The notes under the pieces are model-generated. The model was given only the letters and a program-made list of their open reading frames with translations, was not told the DNA's origin and ran no database searches. A DNA stretch of 64,000 bases from JADCCX01 sp051649305 (GTDB lineage: Bacteria; Pseudomonadota; Alphaproteobacteria; Rhizobiales; Beijerinckiaceae): positions 1 through 64,000 of the forward strand of contig JBOFGV010000004.1 in NCBI GenBank assembly GCA_051649305.1, given 5' to 3'. The position numbers and the translations under genes were made by a program. How positions within the stretch are numbered: position 1 is the first letter of the stretch; the number at the start of each line of letters is the position of its first letter. Of the stretch, positions 32,120 through 41,529 are shown piece by piece.

Positions 32120-33295
32120 ATGCGCACACAGGTCGTCATCATCGGTTCGGGACCAGCAGGCTTGCTGCTCGGTGCGCTCCTGTCAAAGGCAGGCATTTCC
32201 AATATCATCGTTGAGAGACAGTCCCGCGAGTATGTGCTCGGTCGTATTCGCGCGGGCGTGCTGGAGCAGGGCACTGTCAACTTGCTGCGCAAAGCAGGTG
32301 TTGCGTCAAGGCTTGAGAAGGAGGGATTGCCGCACGATGGCTTTGCCCTTGGTTTTTCCAACCGCCGCCTGCGCATAGACCTCAAGGGTTTGACTGGCGG
32401 AAAGCACGTCACAGTTTATGGCCAGACTGAAGTGACGCGCGATCTCATGGATGCGCGACTGGCTTCAGGCGGGACCACAATCTATGAAGCTGAAGATGTA
32501 GCGTTGCATGATTTTGACGGCGCAAGTCCCTCAGTTTCCTACAAAAAAGATGGCACGACCCATCGCATTGCATGCGATTTCATTGCAGGTTGTGATGGCT
32601 ATCACGGCATCAGCCGCGCCAGCGTCCCTCAGGACGCGCTGGCCTTGTTCGAGCGGGTCTATCCTTTCGGCTGGCTAGGGGTTCTCGCTGATGTTCCGCC
32701 ATGCTCTCACGAGTTGATCTACGCCGGGCATGAGCGGGGTTTTGCGCTTTGCTCCATGCGCTCGAGCACCCGCAGCCGCTATTACATTCAGTGCGCGGCT
32801 GATGAGAAAGTGGGCGAGTGGTCTGATGACAGGTTCTGGGATGAGTTGCGGCGCAGGCTTGATCCTGAAGCGGCTGAGAATGTCATCACTGGCGTTTCCA
32901 TTGAGAAATCAATAGCGCCGCTCCGCAGCTTTGTGGCTGAGCCGCTGCGTTTTGGCCGGCTGTTTCTGGCGGGTGATGCCGCGCATATCGTTCCGCCTAC
33001 AGGCGCAAAAGGCCTGAACCTTGCGGCTGGGGATGCTTTCTATCTGTCCGAGGCCTTTGCGGAGTTCTACGCCGAAAAATCTGCAGCCGGGATTGATCAT
33101 TATTCATCACGCGCGCTGGATCGCATCTGGAAAACCGAGCGGTTCTCATGGCAGATGACAACCCTGCTGCACCGGTTTGATCACTATTCGCCTTTTGAAA
33201 AGCGTATGCAGGAAGCAGAATTCCATTATCTTGAAAGCTCGCAAGCCGCGCGCACTGCGCTTGCCGAGAACTATGTTGGTTTACCCCTCAACTAA
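32120..33295 (+). CDS. pobA: 4-Hydroxybenzoate 3-monooxygenase
   Basis: The 391-residue flavoprotein hydroxylase converts 4-hydroxybenzoate to protocatechuate with NADPH and O2. FAD motif IGSGPAGLLLGALL is at residue 7, the DG motif ACDFIAGCDGYHG lies in the middle and GDAAHIVPPTGAKGLNLAAGDA towards the end. RIRAGVLEQGTVNLL and the C-terminal SWQMTTLLHRF are specific to PobA. Length matches the Pseudomonas enzyme (394). It precedes pcaHG, whose enzyme uses its product. No pobR or pcaQ regulator is in the window. Confidence 0.96.
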   Translation: MRTQVVIIGSGPAGLLLGALLSKAGISNIIVERQSREYVLGRIRAGVLEQGTVNLLRKAGVASRLEKEGLPHDGFALGFSNRRLRIDLKGLTGGKHVTVYGQTEVTRDLMDARLASGGTTIYEAEDVALHDFDGASPSVSYKKDGTTHRIACDFIAGCDGYHGISRASVPQDALALFERVYPFGWLGVLADVPPCSHELIYAGHERGFALCSMRSSTRSRYYIQCAADEKVGEWSDDRFWDELRRRLDPEAAENVITGVSIEKSIAPLRSFVAEPLRFGRLFLAGDAAHIVPPTGAKGLNLAAGDAFYLSEAFAEFYAEKSAAGIDHYSSRALDRIWKTERFSWQMTTLLHRFDHYSPFEKRMQEAEFHYLESSQAARTALAENYVGLPLN

Positions 33296-33309
33296 CGGGA
33301 GAAGAAGCA

Positions 33310-34020
33310 ATGTCGATTGCCCCCCTCAATCCGCGAGACTGGTCATCCCAGCCCACCTATGTTGACGGTGGTTATCGTTCAACGGGATTGCGCGGGCCAA
33401 CGAGGCCACTGATCCCGTTGAAGCCAGCGCTGTCAGCTCTTGCAGGCCCGGTGTTTGGCCACGAACTTCTGGGTGTGAACGATGGCAATCTCACTCTCAA
33501 TGGCCGAAAGGACCATGATCCCCTTGGGGAGCGCATCATCGTCACTGGCCGTGTGCTGGATGAAAGCGGACGACCTGTTCCGGGCACACTTATCGAAATC
33601 TGGCAGGCGAATTCCGCTGGTCGCTACATTCATAAAACAGACCAGCACGCTGCGCCGCTTGATCCCAACTTCTTTGGAGGAGGGCGCTGCATAACAGATG
33701 CCGAGGGGCGGTATCGCTTTCTCACCATCAAGCCGGGCGCATATCCATGGGGCAACCATTTCAACGCTTGGCGACCAAACCACATCCATTTTTCATTGTT
33801 CGGGCATCATTTTGCCACCCGGCTTGTAACGCAAATGTATTTTCCCGGTGACCCGCTTTTGCTGCTTGATCCGATTTTTCTCGGCGTGCCGGAGAAATCC
33901 CGCAACCGCATGGTCGCCACGTTTTCCATTGATGTGACCGAGGAAGGTTACGCCCTTGGCTATGTCTTTGACATCGTGCTGCGCGGAACCAACGAAACCC
34001 TGTGGGAGACGCACCGATGA
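33310..34020 (+). CDS. pcaH: Protocatechuate 3,4-dioxygenase beta subunit
   Basis: The 236-residue iron(III) intradiol dioxygenase subunit cleaves protocatechuate to 3-carboxy-cis,cis-muconate. Iron ligands are visible as Tyr in RYIHKTDQ, Tyr in GAYPWGNHFNAWRP and two His in NHIHFS. The PLDPNFFGGGRC segment is typical. It has a GAAGAAG-containing ribosome site 14 bases after pobA and overlaps pcaG by four bases. Confidence 0.96.
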   Translation: MSIAPLNPRDWSSQPTYVDGGYRSTGLRGPTRPLIPLKPALSALAGPVFGHELLGVNDGNLTLNGRKDHDPLGERIIVTGRVLDESGRPVPGTLIEIWQANSAGRYIHKTDQHAAPLDPNFFGGGRCITDAEGRYRFLTIKPGAYPWGNHFNAWRPNHIHFSLFGHHFATRLVTQMYFPGDPLLLLDPIFLGVPEKSRNRMVATFSIDVTEEGYALGYVFDIVLRGTNETLWETHR

Positions 34021-34607
34021 GCGCCGAAAAACCACCACTTCTTGGTCAGACACCCTCTCAGACGGTGGGGCCTTTTTTCGCTTATGGTCTTACGCCAGTC
34101 CAGTATGGCTATGCCTTTACTGCGGTTATGGATTCGACCGTCGCCGAGGCTTCTGCTGCAGGCACACACATTCGCATTGAAGGCTGCGTGTTTGATGGCA
34201 AGGGCGAAGTCATCACCGACGCTATGATCGAAATCTGGCAGGCGGATTCAGAAGGCCGCTATGTGCGGGAGCGTGGCGCCAACAGTGGCTTTGTTGGCTT
34301 TGGACGCTGCGGAACTGGCACAGATGCTGAAGGCAAGTTCTGGTTCACCACCATCAAACCCGGTGTCATTGCTGCTGGGCAAGCACCGCACATAAACGTC
34401 ACGGTCATGATGCGCGGCTTGCTGCTGCATGCCTTCACACGCCTCTATTTTGAGGATGAAACTGAGGCAAATGCTGCTGACGAGGTGCTGCAGACTGTTC
34501 CTGCAGACAGGCGCGCAACCCTGATGGCAAAGCGCGTATCAGACGGTCTTTATCGTTTTGACATTCACATGCAGGGCGATCAGGAAACGGTTTTCTTTGA
34601 TCTGTAG
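34017..34607 (+). CDS. pcaG: Protocatechuate 3,4-dioxygenase alpha subunit
   Basis: The 196-residue partner of PcaH lacks most iron ligands, as expected for the alpha subunit, but keeps QTPSQTVGPFFAYGL at the start, the IEIWQADSEGRY strand and TTIKPG. ATG 34017 overlaps the pcaH stop (ATGA); an upstream in-frame GTG at 34002 is less likely. The rest of the beta-ketoadipate pathway (pcaB, pcaC, pcaD) is not in the window. Confidence 0.95.
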   Translation: MSAEKPPLLGQTPSQTVGPFFAYGLTPVQYGYAFTAVMDSTVAEASAAGTHIRIEGCVFDGKGEVITDAMIEIWQADSEGRYVRERGANSGFVGFGRCGTGTDAEGKFWFTTIKPGVIAAGQAPHINVTVMMRGLLLHAFTRLYFEDETEANAADEVLQTVPADRRATLMAKRVSDGLYRFDIHMQGDQETVFFDL

Positions 34608-34657
34608 CATGTGGATATGGCACAAAGTGCCGTTACTTAAACCAGACTTCCAGAATC

Positions 34658-35578
34658 ATGACTACGTCACAACACTTTGATGTCGCTGCTTTTTATGTGT
34701 TTCAGCCACTGGCTGATCACGCCGCTCTGCGGCTGCCCATACTCGCGTTGTGCCAGCAGCAGGATATCAAAGGCATTCTTTTGCTTGCGCCAGAAGGTTT
34801 GAACGGGACTCTGGCCGGCAGGCCTGAAGCATTGAGGCGCGCGCTGGAAGGCATTGCGGCAATCGCCAGAACACCGCCATTGCCCGTCAAGCTTTCTCAT
34901 GCCGCAACGCAGCCGTTCAAACGCATGAAGGTGCGGTTGAAGCAGGAGATCGTCACCATTGGCGACACAACGGTTGATCCACTACAGCAGGTTGGAACCT
35001 ATGTGGAGCCAGAGGATTGGAACGCTCTGCTGGCTGATCCTGATATCGTTCTCATCGATACGCGCAATGGTTTCGAATATGATTTCGGCACTTTCAAGGG
35101 GGCCATCGATCCCAAAACAACATCGTTCGGTGAGTTTCCGGATTTTGTGAAAGCGACGCTTGACCCAGCCCGACACCGCAAGGTGGCCATGTTCTGCACC
35201 GGTGGCATTCGCTGCGAGAAGGCCTCCAGCTATATGCTGCGCGAAGGTTTTGACGAGGTCTTCCATCTGAAAGGCGGGATTCTCGCCTACCTTGAAAGGG
35301 TAAAGCCTGAGGACAGCTTGTGGGAAGGCAGTTGCTTTGTCTTCGATGAGCGTGTTTCTCTCGGGCATGGTCTGGAAGTCGTTGGTGTCCAGAAATGCCT
35401 GAACTGCGATCATCCCTTGTCAGCGGAAGCCTTGCTGTCTCCGCACTACGAGGAAGGCGTCAGCTGCCCTGCCTGTTTTGCCGATTTGACTGAGGAGCGA
35501 AAAGCCTCCGCGCGGGAGCGGCAGAAACAGATCAAGCTTGCGGAAAAAGCAGGTCGCAAGCATCTCGGGCCACAATAA
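34658..35578 (+). CDS. trhO: Rhodanese-domain protein TrhO (tRNA uridine 5-hydroxylase)
   Basis: The 306-residue UPF0176/TrhO protein makes 5-hydroxyuridine at position 34 of certain tRNAs. An N-terminal acylphosphatase-like domain (ILLLAPEGLNGTLAG) is followed by a rhodanese domain with active-site loop FCTGGIRCEKASSYM. A C-terminal zinc-like set (CLNCDHP and SCPACF) comes after. Length agrees with the family. The preceding operon ends 50 bases upstream. The next gene is convergent with 6 bases between stops. Confidence 0.93.
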   Translation: MTTSQHFDVAAFYVFQPLADHAALRLPILALCQQQDIKGILLLAPEGLNGTLAGRPEALRRALEGIAAIARTPPLPVKLSHAATQPFKRMKVRLKQEIVTIGDTTVDPLQQVGTYVEPEDWNALLADPDIVLIDTRNGFEYDFGTFKGAIDPKTTSFGEFPDFVKATLDPARHRKVAMFCTGGIRCEKASSYMLREGFDEVFHLKGGILAYLERVKPEDSLWEGSCFVFDERVSLGHGLEVVGVQKCLNCDHPLSAEALLSPHYEEGVSCPACFADLTEERKASARERQKQIKLAEKAGRKHLGPQ

Positions 35579-35584
35579 CAGCTT

Positions 35585-36841
35585 CTATTTCTTGCCAATC
35601 GCTGTGCCGCGTATGACGGCCTTGTTGCCGAATTTGGCGCGGATGGCATCAAGCGCCGTCTCTGTGGCCAGATCGCGCTTCAGATCATGATCCAGCAAAT
35701 CGCCCCGGTCAGCCTCGGTGGCTGGCACAAGGTTGGATACACCCACGCCAATGAGGCGAAAGGCTGTCCTGCCCTTTGCTTCCGGTGCCAGCATTTCTTT
35801 GGCAGCGTCAAAAATGCGCTTGGCCAATTGTGTTGCTGGGCCAGTTCGCGAGCGTGAAACCAGTTTGAAGTCGCTTGTCTTCAGTTTGAGTGTGATGGTT
35901 GTTCCGGCGAGTTGCTGTTTCTGCAAACGGCGATGAACCTTCTCGGAAAGATCCCAGAGAATGGGCAATAATGATTCAAAATCGCGGATATCTTCATTAA
36001 ATGTTGTTTCGGCTGACACGCTTTTGGTGTCACGCTCCGGCTGCACTTTTCGGGTGTCGATGCCGCGCGACAGGCGGAACAATCGCCCGCCTTCTGATCC
36101 ATACCTGCGGAAGAGATCAGCCTCCTCGTGTCGGCGCAGATCGCCGATGAGGCGAATGCCATCTTTCTCAAGGCGCTCACGCATGGATTTACCGACGCCC
36201 CAGATGGTGCCAACCGGCTTTGGTGCCAGAAATTCCAATGTTTCGGCTTTGCCAATAACTGAAAACCCCTTGGGCTTGTCGAGATCAGAAGCAATCTTGG
36301 CCAGAAACTTGTTGTGTGACAGGCCAATTGAAACCGAGATGCCAACATCCCGCTGCACATCTTTCGCAAAGCGTGCCAGCACCTCAACCGGCGGCGCATT
36401 GTGCAGGCGCTCTGTGCCGGTCAAATCCAGAAATGCTTCATCAATCGACAGCGGCTCAACCTGCGGTGTCAATGTCAGCATTTTCTCGCGCACGGCGCGT
36501 CCTGCGATGCTGTATTTTTCCATGCTGGGGGGAATGACGACGGCATGCGGGCAGGCTTTCAGCGCCTTGAACATCGGCATGGCGGAATGCACGCCAAAGG
36601 TGCGGGCGATGTAACAGGCTGTTGCCACGACACCGCGCTGTCTTCCGCCAATAATCACCGGCTTGTCATTGAGGGCAGGGTTGTCGCGTTTTTCGACAGC
36701 TGCAAAAAAGGCATCGCAATCTATATGCGCAATGGAAAGATCATCCTGTTCGGGATGGTTGAGAATACGCGGGCTGCCACAATGGGTGCAGCGTAAAGTG
36801 CTGCCGCTGCGCTTTAGACAATCGCGGCATAGAATGGTCAT
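35585..36841 (-). CDS. dinB: DNA polymerase IV
   Basis: The 418-residue Y-family translesion polymerase has catalytic carboxylates in AHIDCDAFFAAVE and SIDEAFLDLTG, the VATACYIARTFGV fingers and helix-hairpin-helix LAPKPVGTIWGVGKSMRERL. The N-terminus has an extra cysteine-rich segment (CRDCLKRSG, CTHCGSP), a feature of alphaproteobacterial DinB2-type enzymes. No SOS box of the GTTC-N7-GTTC form is seen in the short space upstream. It shares direction with the DUF3572 gene, 3 bases apart, and may be co-transcribed. Confidence 0.94.
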   Translation of the reverse strand: MTILCRDCLKRSGSTLRCTHCGSPRILNHPEQDDLSIAHIDCDAFFAAVEKRDNPALNDKPVIIGGRQRGVVATACYIARTFGVHSAMPMFKALKACPHAVVIPPSMEKYSIAGRAVREKMLTLTPQVEPLSIDEAFLDLTGTERLHNAPPVEVLARFAKDVQRDVGISVSIGLSHNKFLAKIASDLDKPKGFSVIGKAETLEFLAPKPVGTIWGVGKSMRERLEKDGIRLIGDLRRHEEADLFRRYGSEGGRLFRLSRGIDTRKVQPERDTKSVSAETTFNEDIRDFESLLPILWDLSEKVHRRLQKQQLAGTTITLKLKTSDFKLVSRSRTGPATQLAKRIFDAAKEMLAPEAKGRTAFRLIGVGVSNLVPATEADRGDLLDHDLKRDLATETALDAIRAKFGNKAVIRGTAIGKK

Positions 36842-36844
36842 GAA

Positions 36845-37150
36845 CTAGGCGTCTTCGCGCTCATGCGGTGGTCCTGACAGGAGGTGTTGCGCCCGCATGA
36901 TCTTTTCGGGCGCAAGTCCCTGGTTGGCTGCAAAAGCCAGAAGCAGTGATTCGTTGTCGGCAATGTGGTTGACAATTTGGCCCAGAAAGTGCGGTTCCTG
37001 TGCAGCAGCACGCAGGTTTTCGGGCCCAAGGCCGGTTAATGCCAGGAATTTTTCCAGTTTTTCAGGGTCTCCAGCGATGAATCCCAGTGCCTGAACTGCG
37101 ATTTCTTCCGCATCCTCACGATTTATGCGAAGATTTTCCCTGCGCAGCAT
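36845..37150 (-). CDS. DUF3572 family protein
   Basis: The 101-residue all-helical protein has the DUF3572 pattern: INREDAEEIAVQALGFIAGDPEKLEKFLALTG then PHFLGQIVNHIADNESLLLAFA. It is found in Rhizobiales beside divK, as here. Function unknown. It is divergent from divK, sharing a 93-base promoter region that contains two TTAA half sites spaced by three bases, not the seven expected for CtrA. Confidence 0.88.
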   Translation of the reverse strand: MLRRENLRINREDAEEIAVQALGFIAGDPEKLEKFLALTGLGPENLRAAAQEPHFLGQIVNHIADNESLLLAFAANQGLAPEKIMRAQHLLSGPPHEREDA

Positions 37151-37243
37151 GTTCCTTTGCCTTTCATCAACCCTTCGCTGTTAACACTTAACAACGAAAT
37201 GAAATGAATCGACAGGCGTTTCGCACGTCGACGGGGTTATAGC

Positions 37244-37615
37244 ATGCCTAAAACTGTCCTGATCGTCGAGGACAACGAGCTCAATATGAAGCTCTTCAAC
37301 GATTTGCTGGAGGCGCGGGGGTACCGTGTCCTGCAAACACGCAGCGGGCACGAGGTGCTTTCGCTTGCGCGCGCCCATATGCCCAATCTCATCCTGATGG
37401 ATATTCAGTTGCCGGAAATATCCGGTCTGGATGTGACCCGGTGGTTAAAGGATGACGATACACTCAAATCCATCCCGGTTATCGCCATCACCGCTTTTGC
37501 GATGAAGGGGGATGAAGACCGTATCCGCGCCGGTGGTTGCGAGGGGTATCTTTCCAAGCCTATTTCAATTCCCAAATTTCTTGAAACAATTCAGCATTTT
37601 GCCGGAGTAAATTAA
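37244..37615 (+). CDS. divK: Response regulator DivK
   Basis: The 123-residue single-domain receiver has the acidic pocket VEDNE, phosphoacceptor D53 in LILMDIQLPEISG, the T/S switch in ITAFAM and Lys in YLSKPI. DivK shuttles phosphate with PleC and DivJ, and controls CtrA activity in the alphaproteobacterial cell cycle. Linkage to pleD, with only one base between stop and start, is the conserved arrangement and supports the assignment. Confidence 0.93.
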   Translation: MPKTVLIVEDNELNMKLFNDLLEARGYRVLQTRSGHEVLSLARAHMPNLILMDIQLPEISGLDVTRWLKDDDTLKSIPVIAITAFAMKGDEDRIRAGGCEGYLSKPISIPKFLETIQHFAGVN

Positions 37616-37616
37616 C

Positions 37617-38990
37617 GTGACAGCACGCATTCTGGTCGTTGACGATCTGCTTCCCAATATCAAGTTGCTGGAAGTGCGTCTTACGGCTGAATATTTTGAT
37701 GTTCGCACAGCAACCAATGGTTTTGATGCCATTGAAATCTGCGAGCGTGGTGACTGCGATATCGTGCTCCTTGATGTGATGATGCCCGGAATTGACGGTT
37801 TTGAGGTTTGCCGCAGACTGAAAGCCTCGCCCAATACAGCGCATTTGCCCGTTATCATGGTGACCGCGCTTGACCAGCCAACGGATAGGTTGAAGGGGCT
37901 TGAAGCAGGTGCCGATGATTTCCTGACCAAGCCTGTCAATGAGGTGGCGCTTCTGGCGCGCGTCAAAAGCCTCATTCGCCTCAAGATGCTGACAGATGAA
38001 TTGCGCACCCGTGCGGCTTCGTCGCGCGATGTGGGGCTCGATGATCCGAACACTATAGCCCTGGCAGAAAATGGCCTTGATGGGCGCATTCTGATTGTTG
38101 ACGATCGCGCCACATCCTACGAACGTTTACTGGCAACCCTGAGCCAGATGCACACAGTTGAGATTGAATCAAACCCGCAGGCGGCGCTGCTGCGCATTCC
38201 TGAAGGCAACTATGATCTGGTTATGGTCAGCCTTGGTCTTGAAAACTACGATGGCCTGCGTTTGTGCAGTCAGTTGCGCTCGCTGGAGCGCACCCGCAAA
38301 CTGCCGTTGCTTTTGATTGCAGATATGGATGACGAAGCGCGCGTCCATCGTGGTTTGGAAATCGGGGTCAACGACTACCTGACCAGACCTGTGGACCGCA
38401 ATGAAATGCTGGCGCGTGTGCGCACGCAGATCCGCCGCAAGCGCTATATCGACAGCTTGAGCGAAACAGTTCAGCAATCCATGGAAGCGGCGATTATCGA
38501 TCCGCTCACCGGCATGAACAACCGCCGCTACATGCAGAGCCATCTGACCGCTCTGACATCCGAAGCGGCCAACCACGGTATGCCTTTCTCCCTCATGATC
38601 CTTGATATCGACCACTTCAAGCAGGTGAACGACAGCTGGGGCCATGATGCCGGTGACGAGGTTCTGAAAGAATTCGCAAGTCGCATCAGTAAGTCCGTGC
38701 GCGGCGTTGATATGGCCTGTCGCTCCGGTGGTGAGGAATTTGTGGTGCTTTTGCCAGAAACCGAAACCCATATTGCTGCATTGGTTGCTGACCGCATCAG
38801 GACCAAGGTTGAGAACAAGCCTTTTCCCATTTACGGCGGGAAGAAGTATATCTCCGTCACGGTTTCCATCGGCGTCTCGGGCTACAAGTCCGGACATACG
38901 ACAGCCGACGCCCTGATGAAGAGGGCTGACGAAGCGCTCTACAAAGCCAAGAAAGAAGGCCGCAACCGCGTTGTAGCCGCTGCCGCGTAA
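37617..38990 (+). CDS. pleD: Diguanylate cyclase response regulator PleD
   Basis: The 457-residue protein has two receiver domains and a GGDEF domain. The first receiver has D53 in LLDVMMPGID. The second lacks a phosphoacceptor (VMVSLGLENYDG), as in PleD adaptor domains. The cyclase site reads SGGEEF, and an RGVD inhibitory site lies five residues before it, so product inhibition is expected. PleD makes cyclic di-GMP during the swarmer-to-stalk type transition. The start codon is GTG directly after the divK stop. Confidence 0.95.
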   Translation: MTARILVVDDLLPNIKLLEVRLTAEYFDVRTATNGFDAIEICERGDCDIVLLDVMMPGIDGFEVCRRLKASPNTAHLPVIMVTALDQPTDRLKGLEAGADDFLTKPVNEVALLARVKSLIRLKMLTDELRTRAASSRDVGLDDPNTIALAENGLDGRILIVDDRATSYERLLATLSQMHTVEIESNPQAALLRIPEGNYDLVMVSLGLENYDGLRLCSQLRSLERTRKLPLLLIADMDDEARVHRGLEIGVNDYLTRPVDRNEMLARVRTQIRRKRYIDSLSETVQQSMEAAIIDPLTGMNNRRYMQSHLTALTSEAANHGMPFSLMILDIDHFKQVNDSWGHDAGDEVLKEFASRISKSVRGVDMACRSGGEEFVVLLPETETHIAALVADRIRTKVENKPFPIYGGKKYISVTVSIGVSGYKSGHTTADALMKRADEALYKAKKEGRNRVVAAAA

Positions 38991-38993
38991 AAC

Positions 38994-39419
38994 TCAGTGC
39001 TTTGAAAATTCAAAGGTAACTGCAGTTTCGTTGCATTGAACGGACAATTGATTGGCTGTTGCCAATTTCAGCCACTCTGCCTCTGAAGCAATGACAATAA
39101 TCGGGCAAAGGATGTTGTAGAGTTCGGCTGCTACAATTGCACCTGTGACGACGATTGCATCGCGCTGGCGCATCAGAATGGCCGCCGGCGCGGTGCCTGC
39201 CCGGATCGCCTCAGCAAGAACGGACGAGCCGGACGATGATCCACGACCGGCCTCCATCATCAGAATGCATCCTGCCAGATTAAGCCCGTGGTCTGGATGA
39301 TGCTGGTCTATGATGTTGCCAGTGGTGGAATCATACCCGCCCCAGAAACTGAGTGGCGTCTGCAAGAGCACAGGCTTGCCTGCCGCTTTTCCGGGGATCA
39401 GTGCAATGGCAGTCGTCAT
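38994..39419 (-). CDS. Aconitase X small subunit
   Basis: The 141-residue swivelling domain subunit (formerly DUF126) has the pattern LSFWGGYDSTTGNIIDQHHPDHG, then GRGSSSGSSVLAEAIRAGTAPAAI. ATG 39419 overlaps the large-subunit stop by four bases. Bacterial aconitase X enzymes dehydrate cis-3-hydroxy-L-proline; archaeal ones act on mevalonate 5-phosphate. Many bacterial members are a single fused chain, so the two-gene form is notable. No proline-pathway neighbours are present to confirm substrate. Confidence 0.88.
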   Translation of the reverse strand: MTTAIALIPGKAAGKPVLLQTPLSFWGGYDSTTGNIIDQHHPDHGLNLAGCILMMEAGRGSSSGSSVLAEAIRAGTAPAAILMRQRDAIVVTGAIVAAELYNILCPIIVIASEAEWLKLATANQLSVQCNETAVTFEFSKH

Positions 39420-40657
39420 TGGCGCACCAATTGCCCTTTCTCGGCAGAAAAGACGCATTCTTCCAGTGATCCGAAGATGACATCAATATTGAGATTGCCT
39501 GGTGCATAATGCGCCCATTTGCCGGAATTGGTCATCACAACGCCGTCTAGATTGCGCATAATGCTGGTGACATAGGTGCAGGTATCTACCACAAGGGTAA
39601 CGCCTTGCGCCTGCAACGACTGCTCCCAACCGCGTTTTTGAAGCTCTTTCAATGTGTCACGCCCGGTGTTGATATAGATATCGGAGCGAAAGGATTTTCC
39701 ATCGACCAGCGGCATCAGTTTTTCGAACTCTTTTATCGAGAAGTGAGGCGTGCCCAATGCAACCGCCGCGATGGAAGCTCCAGGCTTCGCGGTTGTCAGG
39801 GTGTCCAGTATGGCTTTCAGGGCTGTGCTGTCGAGTGTTGCAATGACCGGCGCATGCTGGCCATGTGTCGCAGCCTCAAGTGTCGGCGCTTCCGGTGTTA
39901 GACCAACAGCATGGAACATGCCTACTGCGCCTGAGGAGGCTGCCACTGCACCAAGAGCCTTCAGGTCGTCTTCCGTGATCGTTTTGGGTAGGCCTGTTAT
40001 GGCTGCAACATTGGTGCCCGCCAAAGTGCCAAGCACGTGACCCGTTGCAACAGCGAGAGCATCAGACGCCATGCCTTCAGTATCATTGATCTCAATAACG
40101 ATGGTTGCGCGACGATTCTCTGTGCGGTGCAGACCGTAGTCGGGCACACGGCCTGTGATAGCGCAACACAAATCAATGAAGTCGCCATAGCGGTTTGTGC
40201 GTGCGCCAAGAACAGAGTTGGCGAAGACAATGGCGTTGGATTCTGCCCAGGCGATTTGCTCGCCAAGAAACGGACGGAAGATCGTCTGATAAGGCGCGCA
40301 GGTGAAAGTGGATATACACCCCAGTTCTTCATGCGCACGCATCAACCGCGCGCCAGCTGTACCCAGAGCATCAGGTCCATTGAAGAGTTCGGGGTGAATG
40401 AGATCAACCGAGCCAACATTGAGCGTGGTAGGGACCTTCACTTTGCCTTTCAGCGCCACGAAGCGCTCGACAAAATCGAGGCTGACTTCTCCGTGATAAA
40501 GGCATCCATCAATGTGAGCGCGGGTGCACGCAATAAAACGCGGCGCTTCAACAGCTTCCGCGAAGCGGACCAGCAGGCGCATGGCCAGTGCGGCTGCTTC
40601 ACCATGCTCGCCAGAGAGAAGGGCCCTGTCCAAAGGGTCGAGAGCAACTGACGTCAT
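39416..40657 (-). CDS. Aconitase X catalytic subunit
   Basis: The 413-residue subunit (formerly DUF521) has RALLSGEHGEAAALAMRLLVRFAEA near the start, the conserved WAESNAIVFANSVLGARTNRYGD segment and the Fe-S-type cysteines in STFTCAPY, DLCCAITG and VVDTCTY. ATG 40657 follows AAGGA; in-frame starts farther up would add an unrelated 32 residues. Likely reaction is dehydration of cis-3-hydroxy-L-proline or a related hydroxy acid, by homology only. Confidence 0.88.
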   Translation of the reverse strand: MTSVALDPLDRALLSGEHGEAAALAMRLLVRFAEAVEAPRFIACTRAHIDGCLYHGEVSLDFVERFVALKGKVKVPTTLNVGSVDLIHPELFNGPDALGTAGARLMRAHEELGCISTFTCAPYQTIFRPFLGEQIAWAESNAIVFANSVLGARTNRYGDFIDLCCAITGRVPDYGLHRTENRRATIVIEINDTEGMASDALAVATGHVLGTLAGTNVAAITGLPKTITEDDLKALGAVAASSGAVGMFHAVGLTPEAPTLEAATHGQHAPVIATLDSTALKAILDTLTTAKPGASIAAVALGTPHFSIKEFEKLMPLVDGKSFRSDIYINTGRDTLKELQKRGWEQSLQAQGVTLVVDTCTYVTSIMRNLDGVVMTNSGKWAHYAPGNLNIDVIFGSLEECVFSAEKGQLVRQ

Positions 40658-41124
40658 GAAAGTCCTTGTGCAGCAATTACGCTCAATCGAGCAGGTCTGG
40701 GGGCATGTTTCAAGGACAAAAGGCGCTACATCGCACGCCTCGCAAAGCTTCATCCTGCGGCGTTAGCTTTAAGCCTTTACCCTAACGGCGAAGTCACCAT
40801 TCGTTTACCATGTCTGTTAGTTGCCCACGCGGATGCGGTGCCGCTATCAGTCGTTGCAAGGGAGCGTTCCAAGACTGAAAGGTCAAAGAGGCGCTTCTGC
40901 CCAACACTGCTTCAGGTCCGCCGCATCTCCTGGATCGATGTTGGGATCGCTGGCGGGAACCATCCAAGAGTGGCCTCCTCGTGGATACCGTTCCCGCCAG
41001 CACCCTTTTCCCTCACATTCTGTGAAGTTGTCGAGCCGGAGGCAAAACCTCTGGCTTTTTTGGCATTGATACCCTACATCGGCTTCCAATCGCTTCTGAT
41101 ACCATTTGCCTGAAAGAAACTCCC
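40658..41124. other. Intergenic region without a recognised gene
   Basis: These 467 bases between divergent aconitase X and secG genes contain only short open frames with no family resemblance. The secG promoter should lie in the 3' part. I see no tRNA, repeat or riboswitch. In many relatives tpiA lies before secG; no remnant of it is visible. Confidence 0.6.
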
Positions 41125-41529
41125 ATGGAGACCGTGCTTATCGTTGTTCACCTGCTCATCGTCTCGGCGCTGGCCGTCGTGGTGCTTTTGCAGCGTTCCG
41201 AAGGCGGTGGCCTTGGCATTGGTGGTGCAAGCTCCGGCCCATCAGGCTTTCTGACTGGACGCGGTCAGGCAAACGTTTTGACACGGACAACAGCCATTCT
41301 GGGTGCCGCGTTTTTTGTGACAAGCCTTATGCTGGCGGTGGTTGCCTCACGCTCTTCGGCGCCAAAATCCATCATTGATGGCCTTGCTCCAACAGCTCCT
41401 GCCGTTCCGGGCGCTCCTGGCGCGCCTGCGACACCCGGATCAGGTGGCGTTCTGGATCAGTTGAACCAGATACAGCGCAATGCGCCAGCCGCACCTCCGG
41501 CTGCACCGGCTCCTCCAACCGCAAACTGA
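41125..41529 (+). CDS. secG: Preprotein translocase subunit SecG
   Basis: The 134-residue inner-membrane protein has two helices flanking the SecG signature LLQRSEGGGLGIGGASSGPSGFLTGRG. The C-terminal 55 residues are rich in Pro and Ala, typical of alphaproteobacterial SecG. It stimulates SecYEG translocation. It precedes pyrG, as in many Rhizobiales. Confidence 0.95.
   Translation: METVLIVVHLLIVSALAVVVLLQRSEGGGLGIGGASSGPSGFLTGRGQANVLTRTTAILGAAFFVTSLMLAVVASRSSAPKSIIDGLAPTAPAVPGAPGAPATPGSGGVLDQLNQIQRNAPAAPPAAPAPPTAN

Noticed and set aside
37175..37195. CtrA-binding site before divK
   Set aside because: Two TTAA half sites are present but with three bases between them rather than seven, so the CtrA consensus is not met.
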